Source: Wocania_A spongiicola (GTDB lineage Bacteria; Bacteroidota; Bacteroidia; Flavobacteriales; Flavobacteriaceae). From it: a stretch of DNA of 64,000 bases. Shown in pieces: positions 33,179-42,593 of this stretch. Position 1 is the stretch's first letter. The number at the start of each line of letters is the position of its first letter. The position numbers and the translations under genes are program-made. The stretch is from positions 248,001-312,000 of the forward strand of contig NZ_JAMFLZ010000002.1 of assembly GCF_023502325.1 (NCBI RefSeq), read 5' to 3'. The notes beneath the pieces were generated by a model. It ran no database searches. It saw only the letters and a list, made by a program, of their open reading frames with translations, and was not told where the DNA came from.

Positions 33179-36100
33179 TTATTGTTTCTCTATCCAATTT
33201 TTAGCATTCACAAAAGCTTCTATCCAAGGAGAGACTTCATCTTTTCTGCCTTCAGGATAATAAGCCCAATTCCATTGAAAAGTAGAACGCTCAATATGAG
33301 GCATAGTCACTAAATGGCGACCTGTTTTATCGCTCATCATAGCAGTGCTAAAGTCTGAACCATTAGGATTAGATGGATAACCTTCGTAGCTATATTTGGC
33401 AACAATATCGTACTTGTCTTCAGAATATGGTAAGTCAAACTTTCCTTCTCCATGAGAAATCCATACACCCAATTCAGTTCCAGCTAATGTTGAAAGCATC
33501 ACCGAATTGTTATCTTGAACTTTTACAGAGGTAAAGGCACTTTCGTGTTTCCCAGAATCGTTATATGTTAATTTGCCATGAACTTCGTGTTCTGGGTTTA
33601 CTAAATCTAACTCCATCCATAATTGAGCCCCATTACAAATACCAACAGATAAAGTATCTTCTCTTTTAAAAAAATCATTAATAACTTTATTCGCCTTTTT
33701 ATTGTATTTAATAGCTCCAGCCCATCCTTTAGCAGAGCCTAAAACATCAGAGTTGCTAAATCCTCCAACGGCTCCTAAAAATTGAATATCTTCGAGAGTC
33801 TCACGACCAGAAATTAAATCGGTCATGTGTACATCTTTTACATCAAAACCAGCTATATACATGGCATTTGCCATTTCACGTTCTGAATTGCTTCCTTTTT
33901 CACGTAAAATAGCAGCTTTAGGTCTTGGCTTGCTTTTATCAATTACAGGAAGTTTTCCAGTAAACTGATTTGGGAACGTATATTGTAATGTTTGATTTTT
34001 ATAATTGTTGAATCTGTCTTCAGCTAAACCTTTTGCGGTTTGTTTTTGGTCTAACAAGTAAGATGTTTTATACCATACATCACGTAAACGTGACACAGTC
34101 ATTGTAAATACTTCAGCGTGATTAATAATACTTAAAACATCACTTTCAGTTACTTTTCCAATGTTGTTAAAAGAAATTCCAGCTTTATTCAAGGCAGATT
34201 CTATTGAAGCATCTTTAGATTGAATTACAATTCCAGCATTTTCAGAAAATAAAGTTTTAAATGAGTCTTTTTGATTTAATTCTGTAATATCTAATTCGGC
34301 TCCTAGGTTATTATCTGCAAAACAAAGCTCTAGTAAGGTAGTAATTAATCCACCAGAAGCTACATCATGGCCAGCCACAATTTGTTCGTCTCTTATAAGT
34401 TGTTGTATGCAGTTAAAAACATTCTTTACATATTCAGCAGATTTAACCGTTGGTGTATCGCTTCCTATTTTATTATTTATTTGAGCAAAAGAGCTTCCTC
34501 CTAATTTAAATTCGTCTTGAGATAAGTTGATGTAATAAATATTACCTTGATTCTTTTTGAATACGGGCTCAATAATTTTTGTAATGTCATCGCAATTGGC
34601 TGCAGCTGAAATAATAACGGTTCCAGGGGCAATCACTTCTGCATCTGGATATTTTTGCTTCATTGATAAGGAATCTTTTCCTGTTGGAACGTTGATACCT
34701 AAATCTATTGAAAACTCTGAAATGGCTTTTACAGCATCATATAAACGAGCATCTTCACCTTTGTTTTTACAAGGCCACATCCAGTTTGCAGACAAAGAAA
34801 CACTCTTTAGTCCATCTTTTAAAGGGGCCCAAATAATATTGGTTAAAGCTTCAGTAATACTATTTCTACTTCCGGCAGCTGGATTTATTAAAGCTGAAAC
34901 TGGTGAGTGTCCAATTGATGTTGCTATACCTTCTTTCCCTTTATAATCTAATGCCATTACACCTACATTATTTAAAGGTAATTGTAAAGGTCCAGCACAT
35001 TGTTGTTTAGCTACTTTTCCACCAACACAACGGTCTACTTTATTGGTAAGCCAATCTTTACAAGCCACAGCTTCTAACTGTAATAGTTGATGTAGATAAT
35101 CATAAAATTTATCCGTATTATAAGTTACACTATCGTAAGGGCGCTTTATTGCAGAATCTACCATGATGGTTTTTGGAGAACTACCAAACATATCATTCAT
35201 AGCCAAATCCATAGGCTTGTCACCTTTGGTTTTCGATTCAAAAGTAAAACGGTCATCTCCAGTAACATCACCAACGGTATACATTGGAGAACGTTCACGA
35301 TCAGCTATTTTATTTAAGGTTTCAATATGTTCTTCTGAAATAACCAATCCCATTCGCTCTTGAGATTCGTTACCAATAATTTCTTTTGCAGAAAGTGTTG
35401 GATCACCAACAGGTAATGCGTCTAAATCTATTTTTCCTCCAGTATCTTCAACCAATTCACTTAAACAATTTAAATGGCCTCCAGCACCATGATCATGAAT
35501 AGATACTATAAAATTTTCATCACTTTCTACCATGCCACGAACAGCATTCGCTGCACGTTTTTGCATTTCTGGATTAGAACGTTGAACAGCATTAAGTTCG
35601 ATACCTGAAGCGAATTCTCCAGTATCTGCAGAAGATACAGCAGCTCCCCCCATTCCAATACGATAATTTTCGCCGCCAAGAATTACAACTTTATCACCTT
35701 TTTTAGGTGTATCTTTTAAAGCTTGGTCTGCTTTTCCGTAACCAATTCCGCCAGCTTGCATAATCACTTTGTCGTATCCTAACTTCCTGCCATCTTGTTC
35801 ATGTTCAAAAGTTAGTACTGATCCACAGATAAGAGGTTGGCCGAATTTGTTTCCAAAATCAGAAGCTCCATTAGAGGCTTTAATTAAAATGTCAATTGGA
35901 GTTTGATATAACCAATCTCTAGCCTCAAACTTTTGCTCCCAAGGTCTATCTTTTTCTAAACGCGAATAAGATGTCATATAAACTGCTGTTCCTGCTAGGG
36001 GTAAAGATCCTTTTCCACCAGCAAGGCGATCTCTAATTTCGCCCCCTGAACCTGTAGCGGCGCCGTTAAAAGGCTCTACGGTAGTAGGGAAATTATGGGT

Positions 36101-36841
36101 TTCTGCTTTTAACGAAATAACAGAATCAAAATCTTCTGTAGTATAATAATCCGGAACATCTGCTCTTTTTGGAGCAAATTGTTCAACTCTAGGGCCTTTT
36201 ATAAAGGCTACATTATCTTTATAAGCAGAAACAATATCATTTGGATTCTTTTTTGAAGTCTCTTTTATCATTTTGAAAAGCGACTCTGGCTTTTCTTCAC
36301 CATCAATTACAAATGTACCGTTAAAAATTTTGTGTCGACAATGCTCTGAATTCACTTGAGAAAAACCAAATACTTCAGAATCGGTTAATGGCCTTCCAAT
36401 TTTATTTGCAACACCTTCTAAATATTCAACTTCTTCATCACTTAATGATAAACCTTCTTGTTTATTGTATGCAGAAATATCTTCAATATTTATAATAGGT
36501 TCTGGTTCAATATCAATAGTAAATGAGTCTTGATTTAATCCATTAAATTTTTCAGAAATCATAGGATCGAAATCTTTGAACTCTTCTGAAACTGCCTGAA
36601 ACTCTTCAATTCTGATAATATCAGAAACGCCCATATTTTGGGTTATTTCAACAGCATTCGTGCTCCAAGGTGTTATCATTGCTGCACGCGGGCCAACAAA
36701 AAAAGCATCTAGTGATGCTTGTTCTATTTTTGGCTGGTTGCCAAATAACCATACTAATTTTGAGATGGTTTCAGTTGATAATTCTTTTGTTGTTTGAACA
36801 GCAAAAATTTTGCTATTTGTGTTTCCAAAGAAATGAATCAT
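33179..36841 (-). CDS. purL: Phosphoribosylformylglycinamidine synthase (large, fused form)
   Basis: Converts FGAR to FGAM with glutamine and ATP in purine synthesis. The 1220-residue single chain fuses the PurS-like N-terminus, two AIR-synthase-like halves and a C-terminal class I glutamine amidotransferase. Visible motifs are SEHCRHKIFNG (about 168-178), AETHNFPTTVEPFNGAATGSGG, DHGAGGHLNCLSE, and the amidotransferase Cys in VGICNGAQLW (about 1070). The length is slightly below the enterobacterial form. A -7 box (TAAATTTG, 36875-36882 minus) lies just upstream. It stands alone, without other pur genes nearby. Confidence 0.96.
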   Translation of the reverse strand: MIHFFGNTNSKIFAVQTTKELSTETISKLVWLFGNQPKIEQASLDAFFVGPRAAMITPWSTNAVEITQNMGVSDIIRIEEFQAVSEEFKDFDPMISEKFNGLNQDSFTIDIEPEPIINIEDISAYNKQEGLSLSDEEVEYLEGVANKIGRPLTDSEVFGFSQVNSEHCRHKIFNGTFVIDGEEKPESLFKMIKETSKKNPNDIVSAYKDNVAFIKGPRVEQFAPKRADVPDYYTTEDFDSVISLKAETHNFPTTVEPFNGAATGSGGEIRDRLAGGKGSLPLAGTAVYMTSYSRLEKDRPWEQKFEARDWLYQTPIDILIKASNGASDFGNKFGQPLICGSVLTFEHEQDGRKLGYDKVIMQAGGIGYGKADQALKDTPKKGDKVVILGGENYRIGMGGAAVSSADTGEFASGIELNAVQRSNPEMQKRAANAVRGMVESDENFIVSIHDHGAGGHLNCLSELVEDTGGKIDLDALPVGDPTLSAKEIIGNESQERMGLVISEEHIETLNKIADRERSPMYTVGDVTGDDRFTFESKTKGDKPMDLAMNDMFGSSPKTIMVDSAIKRPYDSVTYNTDKFYDYLHQLLQLEAVACKDWLTNKVDRCVGGKVAKQQCAGPLQLPLNNVGVMALDYKGKEGIATSIGHSPVSALINPAAGSRNSITEALTNIIWAPLKDGLKSVSLSANWMWPCKNKGEDARLYDAVKAISEFSIDLGINVPTGKDSLSMKQKYPDAEVIAPGTVIISAAANCDDITKIIEPVFKKNQGNIYYINLSQDEFKLGGSSFAQINNKIGSDTPTVKSAEYVKNVFNCIQQLIRDEQIVAGHDVASGGLITTLLELCFADNNLGAELDITELNQKDSFKTLFSENAGIVIQSKDASIESALNKAGISFNNIGKVTESDVLSIINHAEVFTMTVSRLRDVWYKTSYLLDQKQTAKGLAEDRFNNYKNQTLQYTFPNQFTGKLPVIDKSKPRPKAAILREKGSNSEREMANAMYIAGFDVKDVHMTDLISGRETLEDIQFLGAVGGFSNSDVLGSAKGWAGAIKYNKKANKVINDFFKREDTLSVGICNGAQLWMELDLVNPEHEVHGKLTYNDSGKHESAFTSVKVQDNNSVMLSTLAGTELGVWISHGEGKFDLPYSEDKYDIVAKYSYEGYPSNPNGSDFSTAMMSDKTGRHLVTMPHIERSTFQWNWAYYPEGRKDEVSPWIEAFVNAKNWIEKQ

Positions 36842-36874
36842 TATGTCTTAGATTGTGTTGTGTTTAACAAAGTG

Positions 36875-36882
36875 CAAATTTA
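36875..36882 (-). promoter_or_regulatory. Putative -7 box of purL
   Basis: The minus strand reads TAAATTTG, a full match to TAnnTTTG; predicted leader about 30 nt. No clear -33 TTTG was seen. Confidence 0.4.
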
Positions 36883-36966
36883 GGTTTTTTAGTGGTATCT
36901 TTTTAGTAAAAAACACACTTAATTTTAGAGTTATTCACGATGTTTTGAACATTCATTTATTATTTG

Positions 36967-37049
36967 GGCGTTACCACAAGGGTCGCGCTTTCGGCAGTCG
37001 CTCCCTCCTACGTCGGGGAGCTTCAACAAATGCCTCAATCCCTAACGCA
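36967..37049 (+). repeat. Structured intergenic repeat, copy B
   Basis: An element of about 83 bp bounded by GCGTTA (36968-36973) and TAACGC (37043-37048). It shares GGCGTTACC, GGGTCG-GCTTTC and CAATCCCTAACGCA with copy A at 13233-13314. The central hairpin differs: GCTCCC pairs with GGGAGC (about 37010-37031). It lies between the purL start and the frameshifted porin gene. The higher GC content stands out from the surrounding AT-rich spacer. Confidence 0.75.
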
Positions 37050-37080
37050 CTTGTTAGTGAATTTCTATATTCAAAATAAA

Positions 37081-37108
37081 AAAACCGAGGTTCATTAACC
37101 ACGGTTTT
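37081..37108 (-). terminator. Terminator-like hairpin after the porin gene
   Basis: Stem AAAACCG-a-GGTT / AACC-a-CGGTTTT with one internal mismatch and a short loop, flanked by A and T runs. It is 23 bp past the stop of the minus-strand porin reading frame. Confidence 0.7.
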
Positions 37109-37130
37109 TAATATTGAAAATTATAACGTG

Positions 37131-37684
37131 TTAAAAGAAGTAACCTACACTTAATTGTAATACTCCGTTTTTATTTTTCAAACTACCAACATCGTTAATA
37201 TTAGATAAACCTAAAACATAACGTGCTCCAAAATTAAGACCATTATCTAGTTTATAGCCAAGGCCGAAATTTACACCAAAATCTGTTGTTTTAAAAAGAT
37301 CTTTATAATCTTTGGTGCCCCCTTTAGTAGAGAGTAAAAAACCAATTTGAGGTCCAGCTTCAAGGCTCAATCTTTTTGTAACATAGTACTTTCCTATTAA
37401 AGGAATATTTAAATAGTTTAGAGCTATATTACCCTCAGTGCTAATGCCTGTGTCATAACCTTGTCCAGAATATAATAATTCTGGTTGAAAAGAGAATTTC
37501 TCTGAAATTTTAATTTCGGACATAACTCAAAATTAAAACCGGTTACTGTTTGGTCTTTTGAGGTGTTGTCTCCTGTAATTGTGGCGAAATTTAAACCGCC
37601 TTTAATTCCAAATATAACGTCTTGTGCGTTAACATGTGCTAACCCAAAAACGGCGATAGCTGTTACTAGTAATAGTTTTTTCAT
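37131..37684 (-). pseudogene. Outer-membrane beta-barrel (porin-family) protein, frameshifted
   Basis: Two overlapping minus-strand frames together encode one small outer-membrane beta-barrel protein of about 184 residues. The first part (start 37684) has a signal peptide (about 1-20, ending VNAQ) and the typical start DVIFGIKGGLNFATITGD...GFNF. It then runs into unrelated residues and stops at 37424. The second frame (from about 37523) continues with MSEIKISEKFSFQPELLYSGQG and the C-terminal strands ending in LSVGYFF, where a terminal Phe is a barrel hallmark. The break is near 37526 and equals one missing base (frame arithmetic: 161 bases, 2 mod 3). It could be a real loss or an assembly error. 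Confidence 0.8.
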
Positions 37685-37842
37685 TGTTTTAAATTTTTGA
37701 TTATTTAAAACAAATCAAATACTTTCTCTATGTGTAGGATTATTTTTAAAACCGCTTTAACACTTTTAACCATTTTTATCAGAACCATTTCTTATTTTAA
37801 CATAAGAGATTCTTAAATTAAAAGCGTAATTAGAAATTTAAA

Positions 37843-39057
37843 TTAAGCTTTACGCTCCAAAAGAGCCATATAAAACCCATCAAAACCAGATTGATGCGCT
37901 AGCACTTTTTTATCTTTTACTAAAGTAAAATTTTCTCCAGCTTCAGAAGCCAAAAAAGTTTTTACTTGTTTTTGGTTTTCAGAAGGGAGTACAGAACAAG
38001 TTGCATATACCAGTTGCCCGCCAGCTTTAACCATTCTAGAATACTGTTGTAAAATTTCTTGTTGTGTGATTTTTATTTTTTCAATAAAATCGGGTTGTAA
38101 TTTCCATTTAGCATCTGGATTTCTTCGTAAAACACCTAAACCAGAACACGGGGCGTCAATTAAAACGCGATCGGCTTTATCATAAAGTTTTTTAATAACT
38201 TTGGTCGATTCAATAACACGATTTTCAATGTTGTGTGCACCGTTTCGTTTAGCGCGTCGTTTTAATTCATTTAATTTATTACTATAAATATCCATAGCAA
38301 TAATTTGCCCTTTGTTTTCCATTAAGGATGCAATATGTAAAGTCTTTCCACCAGCACCAGCACAAGTATCTACTACACGCATCCCTGGTTTTACATTTAA
38401 AAACTCAGCTACTAGTTGCGATGAGGCATCTTGTACTTCAAACCAGCCCTTTTTAAAAGCTTCTGTAGCAAAAACATTAGCACGTTCTCTTAATTTTAAA
38501 GCATTAGGGTATTTTTCTAAAAACTCAGTTTCAATGTTTGAGTCAAATAATACTTCCTGAAGTTTTTCTTTAGTGGTTTTAAGTGTGTTAACTCTTAAAA
38601 TAACATCGGCCTGTTCGTTTAAAGCTGCTACTTCTTTACTCCAAACAGCATCACCTAGCTCTTTTCTGCCAATTTCGTCCATCCAATCTGGAATAGATTC
38701 TTTGAACTTTCTAATTTTAGATAGCTCATCAAAGCGACCTTTTATTTTACGCAATGGTGTACCTTCAAAATATTTCCAATCTGGTAGTTTTATACCTTTT
38801 AAGGTTGCCCAAACAGCAAACATACGCCATAGGTTGTCTCTGTCAAATGGTTCTTTTACATCAGCAATTTCTGCATATAAGCGTTTCCATCGTACAATGT
38901 CATATGTAGTTTCTGCAACAAAACCTCTGTCTCTTGCACCCCAACGTTTATCACGTTTTAAAAGTTGTTGAATAACTTTATCGGCATACTTCCCTTCATT
39001 AAAAATTAAAGTTAAACCATCAATAACCGCAAAGCATAAATTTCTGTGTAATCGCAT
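37843..39057 (-). CDS. RsmB/F-like SAM-dependent RNA (cytosine-5) methyltransferase
   Basis: A 404-residue RsmB/NOP2/Sun-family enzyme that methylates cytosine C5 in rRNA or tRNA. The N-terminal part (about 1-130) is family specific for Bacteroidota (MRLHRNLCFAVIDGLTLIFNEG). The Rossmann domain shows VVDTCAGAGGKTLHIA (SAM site), then DAPCSGLGVLRRNPDAKWKL (first catalytic Cys) and YATCSVLPSEN (second Cys). The ATG at 39057 fits relatives. It stands as a single gene between the porin remnant and the divergent sulfatase cluster. Confidence 0.9.
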   Translation of the reverse strand: MRLHRNLCFAVIDGLTLIFNEGKYADKVIQQLLKRDKRWGARDRGFVAETTYDIVRWKRLYAEIADVKEPFDRDNLWRMFAVWATLKGIKLPDWKYFEGTPLRKIKGRFDELSKIRKFKESIPDWMDEIGRKELGDAVWSKEVAALNEQADVILRVNTLKTTKEKLQEVLFDSNIETEFLEKYPNALKLRERANVFATEAFKKGWFEVQDASSQLVAEFLNVKPGMRVVDTCAGAGGKTLHIASLMENKGQIIAMDIYSNKLNELKRRAKRNGAHNIENRVIESTKVIKKLYDKADRVLIDAPCSGLGVLRRNPDAKWKLQPDFIEKIKITQQEILQQYSRMVKAGGQLVYATCSVLPSENQKQVKTFLASEAGENFTLVKDKKVLAHQSGFDGFYMALLERKA

Positions 39058-39169
39058 TGTAAAATATTAAGCACGCAAAGGTACGTTAAAAGTTTATTTG
39101 TTTTAAAATATTACTTAAGGATTAAACTTTTTCGTTGGTCTGTGGTCTAAATATAAAATTCACCCAAAA

Positions 39170-40486
39170 ATGAAACTAACTTATTATATTCTATTTTTTG
39201 CATTTACACTTTTTTCATGTAGCAAAACTGAAGTCATTTCTAGTCCAACTGATGATGAAGTTTCTAATAGTTCAAAACCTAATATTCTGCTTGTTATTGC
39301 TGATGATATGGGGCTAGACGCTACACCAGGTTATGATGTTGGAAGTATAAAACCAAATATGCCAAATTTAGAGTCCATGATTAGTGAAGGGATAAGATTT
39401 ACTAACACTTGGTCTTATTCGGTATGTACACCAACAAGGGCTAGTATTTTAACTGGTAAATATGGTTTTAGAACTCAAGTTATTAAAGTTGATGACGAAT
39501 TATCTACTACTGAGACATCTATTCAGAAATATTTAGATAATAATAATTCTGGATATAATCATGCAGTTATTGGAAAATGGCATTTATCAAAGAGCGTTAA
39601 TCATGCAAACGATATGGGTGTAGGATATTATGCTGGTGTTTTAAGCGGAGGTGTAAAATCCTATTCTGATTGGAACTTGACTCAAAATGGGCAAACGTCT
39701 AATTCTAATGAATATACAACAACAAAATTTACAGATTTAGCGATTGATTGGATAGATAATCAAACTGAACCTTGGTTTTTATGGTTGGCTTATAATGCGC
39801 CACACACGCCTTTTCATCTACCTCCAAATAATTTGCATTCGCAAGGCAATTTACCTACAGACGAGGCTAGTATAAGTGCAAATCCAACGCCTTATTATAT
39901 GGCTATGCTAGAGGCAATGGATACAGAAATGGGAAGATTGTTAAACTCACTAAGCGAGGAAGAGCGAAATAATACCATAATTATTTTTATTGGAGATAAT
40001 GGAACACCTAATCAAGTTGTACAGTCTTATCCAAGTATGCGAGCTAAAGGAAGTATTTATCAAGGAGGTGTAAATGTACCTATGATAATTTCTGGAAAAA
40101 ATGTAGAAAGGGTAGGAGCGACAGAAGATGCTTTAATAAATACTACAGATTTATTTTCAACTATTGCAGATATAGCAGGTACAAATACTACCGAAATGAA
40201 TGATAGTAAAAGTTTTAAACCTATGTTATCTGCTTCCAATGAAAATATAAGAGATTATATATATGCTGAGGTTGGCCACAATAATGGCACTTCAGATTAT
40301 GCAATAAGAGATAACATATATAAGTATATCAAGTTTTCAGATAATTCAGAAGCTTTATATAATTTAGTTAATACTCCTTTAGAGAACGTTAACTTATTAA
40401 ACGCTTCTCAACTTCCCTTAAGTACAGAGGAGTCTCAGGCCAAAGAAAATTTGGAAACCGAAGTTTCAAGAATAAAAAACCTATAA
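39170..40486 (+). CDS. Sulfatase lipoprotein (family S1) heading the YHYH-SCO cluster
   Basis: A 438-residue sulfatase with a lipoprotein signal (lipobox FSC, Cys17). The formylglycine motif is CTPTRASILTGKYG (Cys86), a CxPTR variant. Metal-binding residues occur in VIADDMG and FIGDNGTPNQ, with GKWHLSK in between. A low-complexity Ser/Asp/Asn linker follows the lipid anchor. The YHYH protein gene follows 13 bp later, and then a YwqK-like gene, an SCO gene and a BNR-repeat gene on the same strand. The substrate is unknown. Confidence 0.88.
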   Translation: MKLTYYILFFAFTLFSCSKTEVISSPTDDEVSNSSKPNILLVIADDMGLDATPGYDVGSIKPNMPNLESMISEGIRFTNTWSYSVCTPTRASILTGKYGFRTQVIKVDDELSTTETSIQKYLDNNNSGYNHAVIGKWHLSKSVNHANDMGVGYYAGVLSGGVKSYSDWNLTQNGQTSNSNEYTTTKFTDLAIDWIDNQTEPWFLWLAYNAPHTPFHLPPNNLHSQGNLPTDEASISANPTPYYMAMLEAMDTEMGRLLNSLSEEERNNTIIIFIGDNGTPNQVVQSYPSMRAKGSIYQGGVNVPMIISGKNVERVGATEDALINTTDLFSTIADIAGTNTTEMNDSKSFKPMLSASNENIRDYIYAEVGHNNGTSDYAIRDNIYKYIKFSDNSEALYNLVNTPLENVNLLNASQLPLSTEESQAKENLETEVSRIKNL

Positions 40487-40499
40487 ATTTTAATTTGAC

Positions 40500-41261
40500 A
40501 TGAAAGCATTAAAACACCCTTTAAGTTTGATTACGTTATTAGTTTTGATACTAGTAGCTTGTTCAAACAGTGATGATTCTGTAACAGTAGAAGAAGAAGT
40601 GGTAAATACAGATTATGATATAACATCGATACTTTCAAAGTTTGAAGGTACAAATTTGTCATATTCAATAAGCGGAAACACTGTAACATTTAATACACAA
40701 GATTTGCCAAACCATACAAGCCCTTATTGGCCAACAAGTAACCCTTTATATGAAGCTTACAATGGAACAAATACAAATTGGAATCAAAATCCAGGTTCAA
40801 TTGGTGCACAAAATATTGAGTTTACCATTACATTGCATCCAGCAGAGGCTACAAACAAGCAAGCCACTAGTTTAGGACCCATTGGGATAGCTAGAAATGG
40901 CGTTGTTTTTTTTAACCAATATGCAGCAGGAAATTCGCCTTTAGCAGGAGAAATTAATTCTTTTGATCAATGGTTAGGCCATCCAGCTATGACACAGTAT
41001 CATTATCATGTAGAACCTACATATTTAACTCAAGAATTTGGAGAAGATGCTTTTATGGGGTTATTGTCAGACGGATTCCCCGTTTACGGACCTGTTGAGA
41101 ATGGTGTTACGCTTACCTCTTCAGATTTAGATGATTATCATGGACATACAACAGCTACTGCCGACTTTCCCGAAGGTATTTACCATTACCATGTCACAGC
41201 AGATGATCCATATATAAACGGAAATGGATATTTTGGAACTCCAGGAAATATATCAAACTAG
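40500..41261 (+). CDS. YHYH-domain lipoprotein
   Basis: A 253-residue lipoprotein (lipobox ending VAC, Cys21) with an acidic linker. The mature domain contains two YHYH motifs (QYHYHVEP and IYHYHVTA) plus DYHGHTTATADFPEG, the signature of the YHYH protein family. The dense histidines suggest metal binding (inference); no activity is established for the family. The stop codon is directly followed by the TTG start of the next gene, so the two are translationally linked. Confidence 0.85.
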   Translation: MKALKHPLSLITLLVLILVACSNSDDSVTVEEEVVNTDYDITSILSKFEGTNLSYSISGNTVTFNTQDLPNHTSPYWPTSNPLYEAYNGTNTNWNQNPGSIGAQNIEFTITLHPAEATNKQATSLGPIGIARNGVVFFNQYAAGNSPLAGEINSFDQWLGHPAMTQYHYHVEPTYLTQEFGEDAFMGLLSDGFPVYGPVENGVTLTSSDLDDYHGHTTATADFPEGIYHYHVTADDPYINGNGYFGTPGNISN

Positions 41262-41831
41262 TTGAAAAATAGTTTAAAACATATCGCCTTTTTAGTTTGC
41301 ATTTGTATTTCGTGTAATTCTGTACATGACAATGTCATTATCGATGCATCAAACCCAAATATCAAACTCAATAACGGAGTAGTTTACTATAATAATATTC
41401 CTTTTTCTGGAGATTTAATAACACATTATCAAAATAAGCTATTGAAATCTGATATAGAATATATAAGCGGAAAAAAGCATGGTTTTGAAAAACATTGGAA
41501 TATTGATTCTGATTTAGTTATTGAACGTAATTATTTAAAAGGTAAAAAGACAGGAATTCACAGGGCTTGGTGGAATAATGGAAATTTAAAATTTGAATAT
41601 CACTTTAATGAAAAAGGTGAGTATAATGGAAGTGTGAAAGAATGGTATGAAACCGGGCAACTTTTTAAAGCGTTTAATTATGAAAATGGTAAAGAAAAAG
41701 GTAGCCAGAAATTGTGGTACGAGGATGGAAAAATAAAAGCAAACTATGAAGTGGTTAATAGCGAACGTTTTGGTTTAATAGGGCTAAAAAAATGTTATCA
41801 AGTAACCGTAGGTAGTGATGAAATTAAATGA
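41262..41831 (+). CDS. YwqK/MORN-repeat lipoprotein (TTG start)
   Basis: A 189-residue protein whose only suitable start is the TTG at 41262, right after the YHYH stop. It has a lipoprotein signal (CISC, Cys about 18). The rest is MORN/YwqK-like repeats with the recurring pattern G....WY..G.L (for example KEWYETGQLFKAFNYENGKEKGSQKLWYEDGKIKANYE). YwqK-type proteins are often called antitoxins, but a toxin gene is not visible here and this protein is exported. The 3' end overlaps the upstream in-frame codons of the SCO gene. Confidence 0.7.
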   Translation: MKNSLKHIAFLVCICISCNSVHDNVIIDASNPNIKLNNGVVYYNNIPFSGDLITHYQNKLLKSDIEYISGKKHGFEKHWNIDSDLVIERNYLKGKKTGIHRAWWNNGNLKFEYHFNEKGEYNGSVKEWYETGQLFKAFNYENGKEKGSQKLWYEDGKIKANYEVVNSERFGLIGLKKCYQVTVGSDEIK

Positions 41832-41853
41832 TCTTTATTTTAAATATAAACGT

Positions 41854-42483
41854 ATGAAACATTATATTTTAATTGTATTAGCGATTGCTTTTTTTGGTTG
41901 TAAAGAGAGTAAAGAGGAAACTTTTAAAGCTGAAGTTTTACCATACTTTAATAGTGCCGATTTTACTCCAGAATGGAAAAAAGGATCACATAAAATCCCT
42001 CAGTTTTCTTTTACAAATCAAAACGGAGAAAACATTACAAATAATACTTATAAAGATAAAATATATGTAGCAGATTTCTTTTTTACTACCTGTCCAGGGA
42101 TTTGCCCAAAACTCACAAAAAATATGGGAAGCCTTCAAGAAGCTTATAAGAATGATGATGATATTATGTTATTATCACACTCGGTAATGCCTTGGGTAGA
42201 TAATGTTGAAAAACTAAAAGCATATAGCTTAGAGAATAGTGTTAATCCTGAAAAATGGAATTTAGTTACAGGTGATAAAGATGCTCTTTATAATATAGCG
42301 CGTTATGGCTATTTTGCTGATGAAGATTTTGCTAAAACTAAAGATGAAGATGAGTTTATACACACCGAAAATTTTATTTTGGTTGATAAGCAAGGATATA
42401 TCCGCGGTGTTTATAATGGTACAATTGCTTTAGATGTAAAACGTCTAAGAAGACATATTGAAATACTAAAGGAGGAAGTATAA
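41854..42483 (+). CDS. SCO1/SenC-family copper chaperone lipoprotein
   Basis: A 209-residue lipoprotein (lipobox FFGC, Cys16) with a thioredoxin fold. The SCO copper site is FTTCPGICPKLT (Cys79, Cys83), with a distal histidine in DEFIHTEN (about 169). SCO proteins deliver copper to CuA-type oxidases or act as thiol reductants. The in-frame ATG at 41815 lies inside the previous gene and lacks a signal peptide; the ATG at 41854 gives a proper one. The cbb3 oxidase in this window lacks CuA, so the client may be another copper enzyme. Confidence 0.88.
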   Translation: MKHYILIVLAIAFFGCKESKEETFKAEVLPYFNSADFTPEWKKGSHKIPQFSFTNQNGENITNNTYKDKIYVADFFFTTCPGICPKLTKNMGSLQEAYKNDDDIMLLSHSVMPWVDNVEKLKAYSLENSVNPEKWNLVTGDKDALYNIARYGYFADEDFAKTKDEDEFIHTENFILVDKQGYIRGVYNGTIALDVKRLRRHIEILKEEV

Positions 42484-42536
42484 TACTATTAATAATTCCT
42501 TTTAGGTTTTTTAGAAAAAAATAATAATAAGTTTAT

Positions 42537-42569
42537 TAAAAAGCTTTGCATTTGTTTGCGAAGCTTTTC
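42537..42569 (+). terminator. Terminator-like hairpin after the SCO gene
   Basis: Stem AAAGCTTtGCA / TGCgAAGCTTTT with one mismatch, followed by T-rich sequence. It lies about 55 bp after the SCO stop and just before the BNR-repeat gene, which may be partly separate. Confidence 0.55.
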
Positions 42570-42593
42570 TATTTTTATAGAAATTTGAATTTT

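Noticed and set aside
34557..34946. Plus-strand frame of 129 codons inside purL
   Set aside because: Antisense shadow of a fully conserved enzyme; no independent support.
36855..37079. Plus-strand frame of 74 codons across the structured repeat
   Set aside because: Its sequence is simply the repeat and spacer translated; the repeat explains the open frame.
38573..38971. Plus-strand frame of 132 codons inside the RsmB/F-like gene
   Set aside because: Antisense shadow without recognisable motifs.
41262..41831. Reading the YwqK-like gene as half of a toxin-antitoxin pair
   Set aside because: The product is a lipoprotein and no small toxin-like gene is adjacent; the antitoxin name comes only from family labels.
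41815..41853. Earlier in-frame start of the SCO gene
   Set aside because: It lies within the preceding gene and removes the lipoprotein signal from the N-terminus; the ATG at 41854 gives a normal lipobox.
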